From positions 1-14,566 of the forward strand of contig CANGXE010000011.1 of NCBI GenBank assembly GCA_947457525.1: a stretch of 14,566 nucleotides of DNA. Reading direction: 5' to 3'. A model generated the notes under the pieces. That model did no database searches, had not been told where the DNA came from, and saw only the letters and a program-made list of their open reading frames with translations. The DNA comes from Bacteroidota bacterium (lineage in GTDB: Bacteria > Bacteroidota > Bacteroidia > Chitinophagales > LD1). Made by a program: the position numbers and the translations under genes. Position 1 is the stretch's first letter; every line of letters begins with the position of its first letter. Of this stretch, positions 7,037 through 13,619 are shown in pieces.

Positions 7037-8623
7037 TTAATTAACACTTACAAAAGGTAAAAAAAGTTCAAAACGACTGCCTTTACCCGGCTCACTTTCT
7101 ACTTTAATAGTGCCACCATGTGCATCTATAATAACCTTAACATAACTCAACCCTAATCCGAAGCCTTTCACGTTATGAATGTTGCCGGTTGGTACACGAT
7201 AAAATTTCTCAAAAATCTTTTTCTGGTTCTCTTTTGATATTCCAATGCCGTTATCTTGAACACTTACAATTACACCTTTGGAGTTATTTTTAGTAGTTAC
7301 AGAAACCAACAAAGTTTCATCTCTGCGATACTTAATAGCATTATCAATAATATTGTGAAATGCGTTTGTCAAGTGGAAAGCGTCACCGGTCACTACAGAG
7401 TTTTCAGCAGCTAACTTAGTGTGCAGTTGACCATTTTCGCTTTCTATGCGTAGCTCAAGAGAGGCTGTAATATCTTGAAGCAATTCATTTATATTTACTG
7501 TTCCCACCTTAAGTTTAAACTCTCCGCGATCAAGCCTCGCCACTTGTAACACATTCTCAATGTGTCCGCTCAATCGTTTATTCTCTTCGTCAATAATGTT
7601 GGAGTAATTCAAAATTTTCTCGGGGTTGTGCATCACTTTTTCATTTTTCAACATCTGACTAGCCAAAGAAATAGTGGCCACCGGAGTTTTGAACTCGTGG
7701 GTCATGTTGTTAATGAAATCTGTTTTCAACTCATCTAATTTTTTCTGACGATAGATTATATAAAACGACCCACCAAAAGAGGCAAGAATGATAAAAATGA
7801 ACGTACCTGTAGCGGTAAGCATCAACCACATGGATTGGAAAATGAAATTCTTCTTCGTTGGAAAATTAATCACCAATATGCCCGAGTTTTCGTACAAATC
7901 ATTGGGGAAAAGTGGGATAGAATAAAAGTTAGTCGCTTGAATTTCTTCCTTAGTCACTTGCATATTCCCGCTCAACTTAGCAGGTGACCAATTGTCAAAA
8001 ACAGCGTATTGAAACTTAATGTCAATTCCTTCTTTATGGAACTCTTTGGCTAACATTTCCTCTAAGGAAATCTTGCTAATTCGTTCTTTCAAACATTTAT
8101 CATCTAGCATAAACTGCATCGCTAAATCCTGAAACATCTTGTTATACTTTGAAAATTGCATCTCTATGATGTGACGCTCCCGTTCTTCAGAAACATCGCC
8201 CGGTAAGTCTCTATTTTCTACTTCATGTAACTTCGCTGCTTTCTCTTTAACGTATGTTATGCTACCCATGAAACGAGATATAAATGACCCGCTCGAGTCA
8301 TTGAATCCAAATTTCATAGCGTGTTGACCAATAGAATCTACTAAAGTAAAGTTTGGCGTATATGTTTTTATGGATTGAACCGTATCATACATCTTATTGA
8401 TGTTTCGACCAAAATCATTCAATCCCGATGATGCAAAATAATTTTCCGCCTCGCTACGCTCAATATCTCGGCTCACAATACTCAACGCGAGTGCAACTCC
8501 TTGGTCAAATTTTTCTTCCCGCACCGCATAGCTTTGCTTAATCCATTTCACTTGTATAGCTACCAAACCGATTAGCGCCACAGTAATACCTATAATAATG
8601 CCGTTGATTAACTTGAAGTTCAT
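7037..8623 (-). CDS. Membrane sensor histidine kinase (RprX-like)
   Basis: This kinase should sense a periplasmic or envelope signal and phosphorylate the downstream OmpR-type regulator. Counting from ATG 8623 (528 residues), TM1 is about 5-24, a periplasmic sensor region about 25-264 has no domain I recognise, and TM2 is about 265-291. HisKA follows immediately with H309 in MTHEFKTP; no HAMP linker is visible between TM2 and the H-box. The HATPase domain has its N-box at N428 (DNAIKY), D457 in QDNGIGI, an F-box (FEKFYRVP) and G2 GFGLGLSYV, all intact. The frame is open to a TTG at 8650, but nine polar residues before MNFKLING would precede TM1, and a promoter element lies inside that stretch, so ATG 8623 is preferred. 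The stop is 78 nt before the regulator start. Confidence 0.93.
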   Translation of the reverse strand: MNFKLINGIIIGITVALIGLVAIQVKWIKQSYAVREEKFDQGVALALSIVSRDIERSEAENYFASSGLNDFGRNINKMYDTVQSIKTYTPNFTLVDSIGQHAMKFGFNDSSGSFISRFMGSITYVKEKAAKLHEVENRDLPGDVSEERERHIIEMQFSKYNKMFQDLAMQFMLDDKCLKERISKISLEEMLAKEFHKEGIDIKFQYAVFDNWSPAKLSGNMQVTKEEIQATNFYSIPLFPNDLYENSGILVINFPTKKNFIFQSMWLMLTATGTFIFIILASFGGSFYIIYRQKKLDELKTDFINNMTHEFKTPVATISLASQMLKNEKVMHNPEKILNYSNIIDEENKRLSGHIENVLQVARLDRGEFKLKVGTVNINELLQDITASLELRIESENGQLHTKLAAENSVVTGDAFHLTNAFHNIIDNAIKYRRDETLLVSVTTKNNSKGVIVSVQDNGIGISKENQKKIFEKFYRVPTGNIHNVKGFGLGLSYVKVIIDAHGGTIKVESEPGKGSRFELFLPFVSVN

Positions 8624-8628
8624 TGGGT

Positions 8629-8636
8629 CAAAGATA
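8629..8636 (-). promoter_or_regulatory. Promoter of the kinase-regulator operon, possibly leaderless
   Basis: On the minus strand TATCTTTG matches TAnnTTTG exactly. A TTG lies 16 nt upstream of it, slightly short of the 17-23 nt range reported for Flavobacterium. Only five bases separate the element from the ATG at 8623, which would place the transcript start at or near the A of the start codon. Confidence 0.45.
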
Positions 8637-8738
8637 CAAGTGTAGTCCAAACCAACACTAGGGGGTTAACATATCTTAGGAGGGTGATGTAACCTTTTTA
8701 CCGCTCTTGCCGTAAAGGTAGTTATAAAATCATTTTCT

Positions 8739-9938
8739 ATGAAAACAATTTACACTTTTTCGAAACTTACAGCAGCCTTGTTTGCAGTAATTGTTTTAAA
8801 TGCTTGCAACAAAGAACAAGAAGAGTTAACCAACCTTGATGTATACAGAAAAGATGCCGGACAGGCAGAAATAGTAGACATCAGCGCTATGAACTCCGCA
8901 ATGGTTTTGAAGGACAGAGTGAACGGAGTGGATTATATATTCACCAAAAATGTAGCGGTTAACACCAATTTGACCATTGAACCGGGCGTAACCATGATGT
9001 TTGAAAATGGTGCTGGTCTTACCATCAATGAGCAAGGTTCTATCTCTGCACTCGGTGCACCTTCCAATGAGATTTTATTTACTTCCAAATCAGGCAAGAG
9101 AGGTGATTGGGATGGCATAACTGTATTAAGTAGCAATACTAAAAACGTATTGGCCTACAGCAAAGTAGAGCATGGCGCAGACAATGTAAAAATCGGTGCA
9201 ACGAGTACTGTTGCCAAACTAGAAATCAGCAATTCAGAAATCACTGCCGCTAAAGGTTATGGTGTAATTGTAGCAAAAGGAAGCGTTCTGACCCAATTTG
9301 CTGGTAACAAAATTCACACCAACACTTCTTACCCATTGCAAATGCATTTGGCTGATGCCTCCAAATTGGAAGACTCGAATGAGTTTGGCACCAATGGCAA
9401 AGAATTTATCCAATTGATGGGTAGCGGCTCTGAAGTTATCCTTCAAAAAATCACATTGAAAAAATTGAGAATCCCATTTGTAATCAGTGGACAATCTGTA
9501 GCCGGAGCTATGGTGGAAGTTTTAGCCGGAGCAAGAGTTTACATGGATGATCAGGCAGAGTTAACCATCGATGGTCAAAACGGACAAGGAGCATTTTCTG
9601 CTATCGGAACTGCTGCTCAACCTATCACCATTGCTGCTCTCTACAACGGTGTGGGTGTATGGAGTTCTATCCAATTGCGCAATTCTAACTCACCTAACAA
9701 CAAAATTGAATATTGCACCATCAGCGGTGGAGGCAAAACAACCAACAGCAATGAAGGTATGATTAGAGTGGTAACCGTGGGAGGCGGGAATAGTCAAGTG
9801 GTTATTCGCAACAACAACATTTTAAATAGCGTATCTTCAGGTATTTCTATTCAACACTTAAACAGCAGTTACAATAATGACATTCTTACTGCCAATTCAT
9901 TCGTTAATTGCGCTAAAGGGAATGTACACTTTGAATAA
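8739..9938 (+). CDS. Right-handed beta-helix lipoprotein, likely surface-exposed
   Basis: The 399 residues start with a lipoprotein signal (hydrophobic stretch, lipobox LNAC, acylated C23). The residues after the cysteine, NKEQEE, are basic then acidic, similar to Bacteroidota lipoprotein export signals that send proteins to the cell surface. The rest is rich in Asn, Gly, Ile and Val with short strand-turn repeats of the parallel beta-helix type (pectate-lyase-like fold), with no catalytic motif I recognise. Two segments are near copies 184 residues apart: a stretch ending SALG at 103-106 and WDGI at 124-127, and one ending SAIG at 287-290 and WSSI at 308-311. ATG 8739 directly precedes the signal peptide. 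The gene is divergent from the histidine kinase (115 bp) and has its own terminator, so it is monocistronic. Function is unknown; adhesion or glycan binding is only a guess. Confidence 0.85.
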   Translation: MKTIYTFSKLTAALFAVIVLNACNKEQEELTNLDVYRKDAGQAEIVDISAMNSAMVLKDRVNGVDYIFTKNVAVNTNLTIEPGVTMMFENGAGLTINEQGSISALGAPSNEILFTSKSGKRGDWDGITVLSSNTKNVLAYSKVEHGADNVKIGATSTVAKLEISNSEITAAKGYGVIVAKGSVLTQFAGNKIHTNTSYPLQMHLADASKLEDSNEFGTNGKEFIQLMGSGSEVILQKITLKKLRIPFVISGQSVAGAMVEVLAGARVYMDDQAELTIDGQNGQGAFSAIGTAAQPITIAALYNGVGVWSSIQLRNSNSPNNKIEYCTISGGGKTTNSNEGMIRVVTVGGGNSQVVIRNNNILNSVSSGISIQHLNSSYNNDILTANSFVNCAKGNVHFE

Positions 9939-9959
9939 AAAAACAACTATAAAAATCAT

Positions 9960-9988
9960 AGAGCTTGCTTCGGCAGGCTCTTTTTTTT
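9960..9988 (+). terminator. Intrinsic terminator with cUUCGg tetraloop
   Basis: AGAGCTTGC (9960-9968) pairs with GCAGGCTCT (9973-9981) through nine positions including one G:U pair, capped by TTCG closed with C-G, and followed by eight T. It ends the beta-helix lipoprotein transcript 21 nt after its stop codon. Confidence 0.92.
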
Positions 9989-10015
9989 GCATCTACGTCA
10001 AAATACCTAATCTTG
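9986..10015 (+). promoter_or_regulatory. Putative tsaE promoter overlapping the upstream U-tract
   Basis: TTTG at 9986-9989, formed by the end of the terminator T-run, is followed after 18 nt by TAATCTTG (10008-10015), one mismatch from TAnnTTTG. The tsaE GTG begins only four bases later, so transcription would start at or next to the start codon. Confidence 0.4.
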
Positions 10016-10019
10016 CAGT

Positions 10020-10448
10020 GTGCAAAAACATACATTTTCTATTTCTTCCATAGATGATTTACCCAACCTAGCTAAGCAGATTATTAGCTTATACTCTTCA
10101 AAAAAAATATTCCTTTTTTATGCAGAAATGGGAGCAGGCAAAACTACACTTATCAAAGCATTGTGTAAAGAGTTAGGTTCTATCGACCAGTTCAGCAGCC
10201 CAACTTATAGCGTGGTAAATGAATACAAAATTATCCATCAACCTTTATCCATTTTTCATATTGACTTATACCGCCTCAACGATTTAAACGAAGCATTGGA
10301 CATTGGTATTGAAGAATACATCAATGGGACCGATTATTGCTTTATTGAATGGCCGGAGTTGGTGGAACCGCTACTACCGGACGGATGTGTTCGGGTGGAG
10401 ATAAAAACTGATGGGAATAATCGTGAGATTACTATATTTATGAGTTAG
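10020..10448 (+). CDS. tsaE: tRNA t6A biosynthesis ATPase TsaE
   Basis: TsaE is the P-loop ATPase that works with TsaB and TsaD in making N6-threonylcarbamoyladenosine at position 37 of ANN-decoding tRNAs in the cytoplasm. In 142 residues it shows a Walker A (AEMGAGKTT, A35-T43), SSPTY at 59-63, HIDLYR at 80-85 and the EWPE motif at 110-113, all in family order. The first glycine of the classical GxxxxGKT loop is Ala35 here; GK40-41 and T42 are kept, so ATP binding is probably retained. The start is GTG at 10020; no in-frame methionine precedes it and the translation begins with a normal N-terminus (MQKHTFSI). It lies 34 nt before ald on the same strand, probably an operon; tsaE next to an alanine dehydrogenase gene is, from memory, a common Bacteroidota arrangement. 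Confidence 0.95.
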   Translation: MQKHTFSISSIDDLPNLAKQIISLYSSKKIFLFYAEMGAGKTTLIKALCKELGSIDQFSSPTYSVVNEYKIIHQPLSIFHIDLYRLNDLNEALDIGIEEYINGTDYCFIEWPELVEPLLPDGCVRVEIKTDGNNREITIFMS

Positions 10449-10482
10449 TTGTTGGCACTTCCAAAACCAAAGCAGACTTAAT

Positions 10483-11703
10483 ATGGCTAAAAAACAAGGA
10501 TTTGAAGGTATTGTAAGCAAACTTGGTTTGCAACCACTTGAAAGTCAGATGATGATAGGCGTCAGAAAATCTAAACTATTTATCGGCATCCCGAAAGAAC
10601 GTAGTTTTCAAGAACATCGAATTGGATTAACGCCTGAAAGTGTGCGAACGCTAATCGCCAACGGACACCGATTACTGATAGAAACAAATGCAGGCCGCGA
10701 CTCTCATTTTTCGGATAACGATTATTCAGAGGCCGGAGCAGAAATTACTGATAACGTAGAAGAAGTTTACAAAGCAGATACCATCATCAAAATTGCTCCT
10801 CCTCAGCTTCATGAAATAGAGTTAATGCAAAGCGGACAAACATTAATTTCTCCTATTCATTTGCCTACACTCAAAAAAGAATACATACATCTATTGATGA
10901 AAAAGAAAGTAACAGCGCTTTCTTTTGAATACACTAACGATGAGGCAGGGCGTTTCCCTTTCGTGCGAGCCATGAGCGAGATTGCCGGCAATAGTGTTAT
11001 CCTTTTGGCCGCAGAATTTTTGAGCAATGCCAATGATGGCAAAGGAATTTTATTAGGTGGTATTTCTGGTGTGCCGCCTGCGAAGGTAGTAATATTGGGT
11101 GGCGGTGTAGTAGGCACGTTTGCAGCACGCGCAGCAATGGGTCTAGGAGCTATCGTCTCTGTGTTTGACAACAACGTTTACAAACTTCAACGTTTACAAG
11201 AAAAACTTGGAGCAAGAATTTTCACATCAACCTTCTCTCCTTCTATTCTCGAGCAAGAACTACAAACGGCCGATGTCGCTATTGGAGCCATTCACTCCAA
11301 ACAAGGTCGTACGCCCATCATTGTTACCGAAGAAATGGTGGCTAAAATGAAAAGTGGTAGCGTAGTAATTGATGTGAGTATTGATCAAGGTGGCTGTTTT
11401 GAAACCTCTAACATCACTTCCCATGCCGAGCCAACATTTATTTCGCATGATGTGATACACTATTGCGTGCCGAACATTCCATCGCGGGTATCGCGCACAG
11501 CATCTTATGCCTTCTCCAACATTCTTACCCCAATTTTGCTAAAATGTGGCGAATTGAGTGGCATTAAAGGACTTTTATATGAAGACGCAGGTATCCGAAG
11601 CGGCATTTATATGTACAAAGGCCATTTAACTAATGATAACCTGTCGCAAATGTTTGGCATAAAGAGTTCTAACCTCGATTTACTCTTTGCCACCAACCTT
11701 TAG
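10483..11703 (+). CDS. ald: Alanine dehydrogenase
   Basis: This enzyme interconverts L-alanine with pyruvate and ammonium using NAD+/NADH, linking amino acid and central carbon metabolism in the cytoplasm. The 406 residues include an N-terminal extension of about 30 residues before the first strand (KLFIGIPKE), as in Bacteroidota members of the AlaDH/PNT family. Catalytic and substrate-binding residues corresponding to R15, K75, H96 and D270 of the Mycobacterium enzyme appear as R46 (EHRIGLTP), K103 (IIKIAPP), H126 (SPIHL) and D301 (SIDQGGCFE). The NAD-binding loop is GGGVVG at 206-211. There is no transmembrane part, so a PntA transhydrogenase subunit is unlikely. ATG at 10483 has no strong ribosome binding site, which is normal for the phylum. 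Confidence 0.95.
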   Translation: MAKKQGFEGIVSKLGLQPLESQMMIGVRKSKLFIGIPKERSFQEHRIGLTPESVRTLIANGHRLLIETNAGRDSHFSDNDYSEAGAEITDNVEEVYKADTIIKIAPPQLHEIELMQSGQTLISPIHLPTLKKEYIHLLMKKKVTALSFEYTNDEAGRFPFVRAMSEIAGNSVILLAAEFLSNANDGKGILLGGISGVPPAKVVILGGGVVGTFAARAAMGLGAIVSVFDNNVYKLQRLQEKLGARIFTSTFSPSILEQELQTADVAIGAIHSKQGRTPIIVTEEMVAKMKSGSVVIDVSIDQGGCFETSNITSHAEPTFISHDVIHYCVPNIPSRVSRTASYAFSNILTPILLKCGELSGIKGLLYEDAGIRSGIYMYKGHLTNDNLSQMFGIKSSNLDLLFATNL

Positions 11704-11734
11704 AAAAAAGTTTACAACCTAATTTCACTTTTTT
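11704..11734 (+). terminator. Possible weak A/T-rich terminator after ald
   Basis: Immediately after the ald stop, AAAAAAGT (11704-11711) can pair with ACTTTTTT (11727-11734) across a 15-base loop. The stem is nearly all A:T, so it is weaker than the other terminators in the window. The remaining AT-rich bases up to 11772 hold no convincing promoter. Confidence 0.25.
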
Positions 11735-11772
11735 GACTTTAAATAATTATTATTGAATTATTAATTTAAGGT

Positions 11773-12168
11773 ATGCGTAGTGTATTTTTTTATTTCGTTT
11801 TTGGCTTTTTGCTGTTGCTCAGCATATCGGGTTGCGAAAAGGACCCCGGCCCCGGTGGTCTTGCCAGCATAAGTGGGAAATTGTATGTATATGATTACAA
11901 TGCATTCGGCCTACTTGTTGATTCAGGTTATGTAGCCGGTGAGCGTATCTATATTTCTTATGGAGAAAATACCAATGTTGATGACGATGTGAGAACTGCT
12001 TCGGATGGCAGTTTCAAATTTGAATGGCTGCAGAAAGGGAAATACACAGTTTGGGCCATAAGTGAATGCGACACTTGCCCGCTAAAACAAACTACCGTTA
12101 AACAAACAGTGAAAATTACCAAACGCAGGGAAAACATTACTATTTCCGATCTAGTTATTCGATTATAA
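11773..12168 (+). CDS. Small lipoprotein with carboxypeptidase-regulatory-like (beta-sandwich) fold
   Basis: The 131-residue product has a lipoprotein signal with lipobox SISGC (acylated C21) followed by EKDPGPGG, a short charged then flexible linker. The body (about 30-131) resembles CarboxypepD_reg-like/transthyretin-type domains: ISGKLYVYD near its start, DGSFKFEWLQKGKYTVWA in the middle and a final ITISDLVIRL strand, the pattern of a beta-sandwich extracellular module. A CxxC pair (C99, C102) in SECDTCPL is unusual for this fold and could form a disulfide or bind a metal. Its stop lies one base before the start of the polyphosphate polymerase gene, so the two are translationally close and should be co-transcribed. 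Its role in that cluster is unknown. Confidence 0.75.
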   Translation: MRSVFFYFVFGFLLLLSISGCEKDPGPGGLASISGKLYVYDYNAFGLLVDSGYVAGERIYISYGENTNVDDDVRTASDGSFKFEWLQKGKYTVWAISECDTCPLKQTTVKQTVKITKRRENITISDLVIRL

Positions 12169-12169
12169 A

Positions 12170-12955
12170 TTGAACTTACATTTTCAACATTTTCAGCAAA
12201 AAATAAAGGAAAGTTTAGATGACTTCTCCTCACTAAGTCTACAAGATTTAGATAAGGTGCAGATGCTAAATCGTATTGATACGAAATATGTTTTTCATAT
12301 TGAAGAGTTTCCGAAAATTCTTCAAGAAATCAAGGAAAACTATTTGGTGCTAGAGATTGAAGGGAAACGAATGTTTGATTATGAATCTATCTATTTTGAT
12401 ACGGATGATTACCAGCTCTACAAATTTCACCACAATGGCAAAGCCAATCGCCTAAAAGTTCGCTACCGTAAGTATCTCGACTCGGGCTTATGTTACTTCG
12501 AAGTAAAGTACAAAGTGAAAGGCGATCGCACGGACAAAAAACGAATTAAAGAAGACGATTACAAACACGAGCTAACTGACCAAGAACTAGACATCATTCA
12601 CCATAACTATTTGACCAAAGAAGATTTGAAAGAAAAAATGGTGATCTGCTTTACGAGAATTACACTAGCCAACAAAAACTTCAAAGAAAGGCTTACGCTC
12701 GACATAAATATTTTATTCGATAACTTCAAAGACAAAAAAACATTTCCAGAGTTAGTTATTGCCGAAATCAAAACAGACAAAACAGCTATTGGTAGCCCAA
12801 TTGTAGAGTCGTTCAAAAAGAGGCATTTTGAGGAAATTGGATTTAGTAAATACTCTACGGCTGTAGCCATGTTGGAGGAAGTAAAGAGTAATGCATTCAA
12901 ACCAAATTTTATACGTATAAACAGAATTATAGCAAATGGAAACAGAAACAGTTGA
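12170..12955 (+). CDS. VTC-domain polyphosphate polymerase (CYTH/TTM fold)
   Basis: The 261 residues form a triphosphate tunnel metalloenzyme of the VTC type, which in yeast Vtc4 makes polyphosphate from ATP. Tunnel residues can be followed by eye: K39 in RIDTKY, YFDTDD at 75-80, R94/K96/R98/R100 in RLKVRYR, E111 and K113 in FEVKYK, metal-ligand candidate E199 in AEIK and K227 in FSKYS. These plausibly match Vtc4 K200, R264/R266, K281, E426 and K458, though this is not a computed alignment. There is no membrane segment, so it should be cytoplasmic, perhaps docked on the next product. The start is TTG at 12170, one base after the preceding stop. Its 3' end overlaps the DUF4956 gene by 20 nt and stops at TGA, the only TGA terminator in the window besides the one in the YdjM-like gene. 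Substrate and product remain inferred. Confidence 0.88.
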   Translation: MNLHFQHFQQKIKESLDDFSSLSLQDLDKVQMLNRIDTKYVFHIEEFPKILQEIKENYLVLEIEGKRMFDYESIYFDTDDYQLYKFHHNGKANRLKVRYRKYLDSGLCYFEVKYKVKGDRTDKKRIKEDDYKHELTDQELDIIHHNYLTKEDLKEKMVICFTRITLANKNFKERLTLDINILFDNFKDKKTFPELVIAEIKTDKTAIGSPIVESFKKRHFEEIGFSKYSTAVAMLEEVKSNAFKPNFIRINRIIANGNRNS

Positions 12956-13598
12956 GGCAGTAGCCACTAATTTATTTGGAGTTAGCCCTTACATCGAATT
13001 TTTATTCCGCTATGGAATAAATATGTTGGTGATTATCACCATTGTCAGATTTATCTACTATCCCCGTCACAAAAACAAAGACTTTTTGTTTACCTTTTTC
13101 CTCTTTAACACGGTAAACTTTTTTATATGTTTTTTATTGAGTGCCACTAAATTAAAAATGGGATTTGCCTTTGGGTTATTTGCCATATTCTCTATTCTCC
13201 GCTATCGAACAGTGACAGTACCCATTCGAGAAATGGGCTATTTTTTCGTGTGTGTCACCATTAGTTTAATCAATGCTTTGGCTGTGGTAGAAACCACATC
13301 AGACATTGTGATTTTATTAGGGGCAAACGGTATGATCATCACTATGATTTTGATGATGGATAGACAACTTTCACTAGAGCATGAAAACTTCAAAGAAATC
13401 AACTATGAACGCATTGACTTGATCAAACCAGAGCTGCGGGAACAGATGATAGACGACTTGCGCAACCGCACAGGATTGCCAATTCACAGAATAGAAATTG
13501 TGAAGCTTGATTTCCTCCGCGATGTGGCTCGAATTAATGCGTTTTACTACTCTATGGAAAACGAGTCAACATCCGTTGGTATGGGTGATGATGATTAA
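12936..13598 (+). CDS. DUF4956 polytopic membrane protein
   Basis: This 220-residue protein belongs to DUF4956, for which I know no proven biochemical function. It has about five hydrophobic segments near residues 20-43, 50-68, 74-92, 100-119 and 124-142. The family's most typical stretch, FGLFAIFSILRYRT followed by VPIREMGYFF, lies around the third and fourth. The last 75 residues are soluble and probably cytoplasmic, with a charged helix (LIKPELREQMIDDL) and a strand-like IHRIEIVKLDF. The ATG at 12936 lies inside the polymerase gene in another frame, giving a 20-nt overlap that suggests coupled translation. VTC-domain and DUF4956 genes occur side by side in many bacteria (recalled), so a membrane anchor or polyphosphate channel for the polymerase, comparable to Vtc1, is a reasonable inference. 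Confidence 0.88.
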   Translation: METETVEAVATNLFGVSPYIEFLFRYGINMLVIITIVRFIYYPRHKNKDFLFTFFLFNTVNFFICFLLSATKLKMGFAFGLFAIFSILRYRTVTVPIREMGYFFVCVTISLINALAVVETTSDIVILLGANGMIITMILMMDRQLSLEHENFKEINYERIDLIKPELREQMIDDLRNRTGLPIHRIEIVKLDFLRDVARINAFYYSMENESTSVGMGDDD

Positions 13599-13619
13599 TC
13601 AATAAGTAAATTATTTAGA

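Noticed and set aside
8624..8650. TTG at 8650 as histidine kinase start
   Set aside because: It adds nine residues before an ideal short N-terminus plus TM1, and the exact TAnnTTTG element lies within these bases. ATG 8623 is the better choice.
8692..8722. Imperfect hairpin (CCTTTTTAC with GTAAAGG) between the kinase and the lipoprotein gene
   Set aside because: Seven pairs with a two-base bulge and a ten-base loop, no U-run; not distinguishable from chance in AT-rich DNA.
8933..9494. Minus-strand open frames over the beta-helix lipoprotein
   Set aside because: They overlap a clear coding frame with signal peptide and internal repeats, and encode no recognisable protein.
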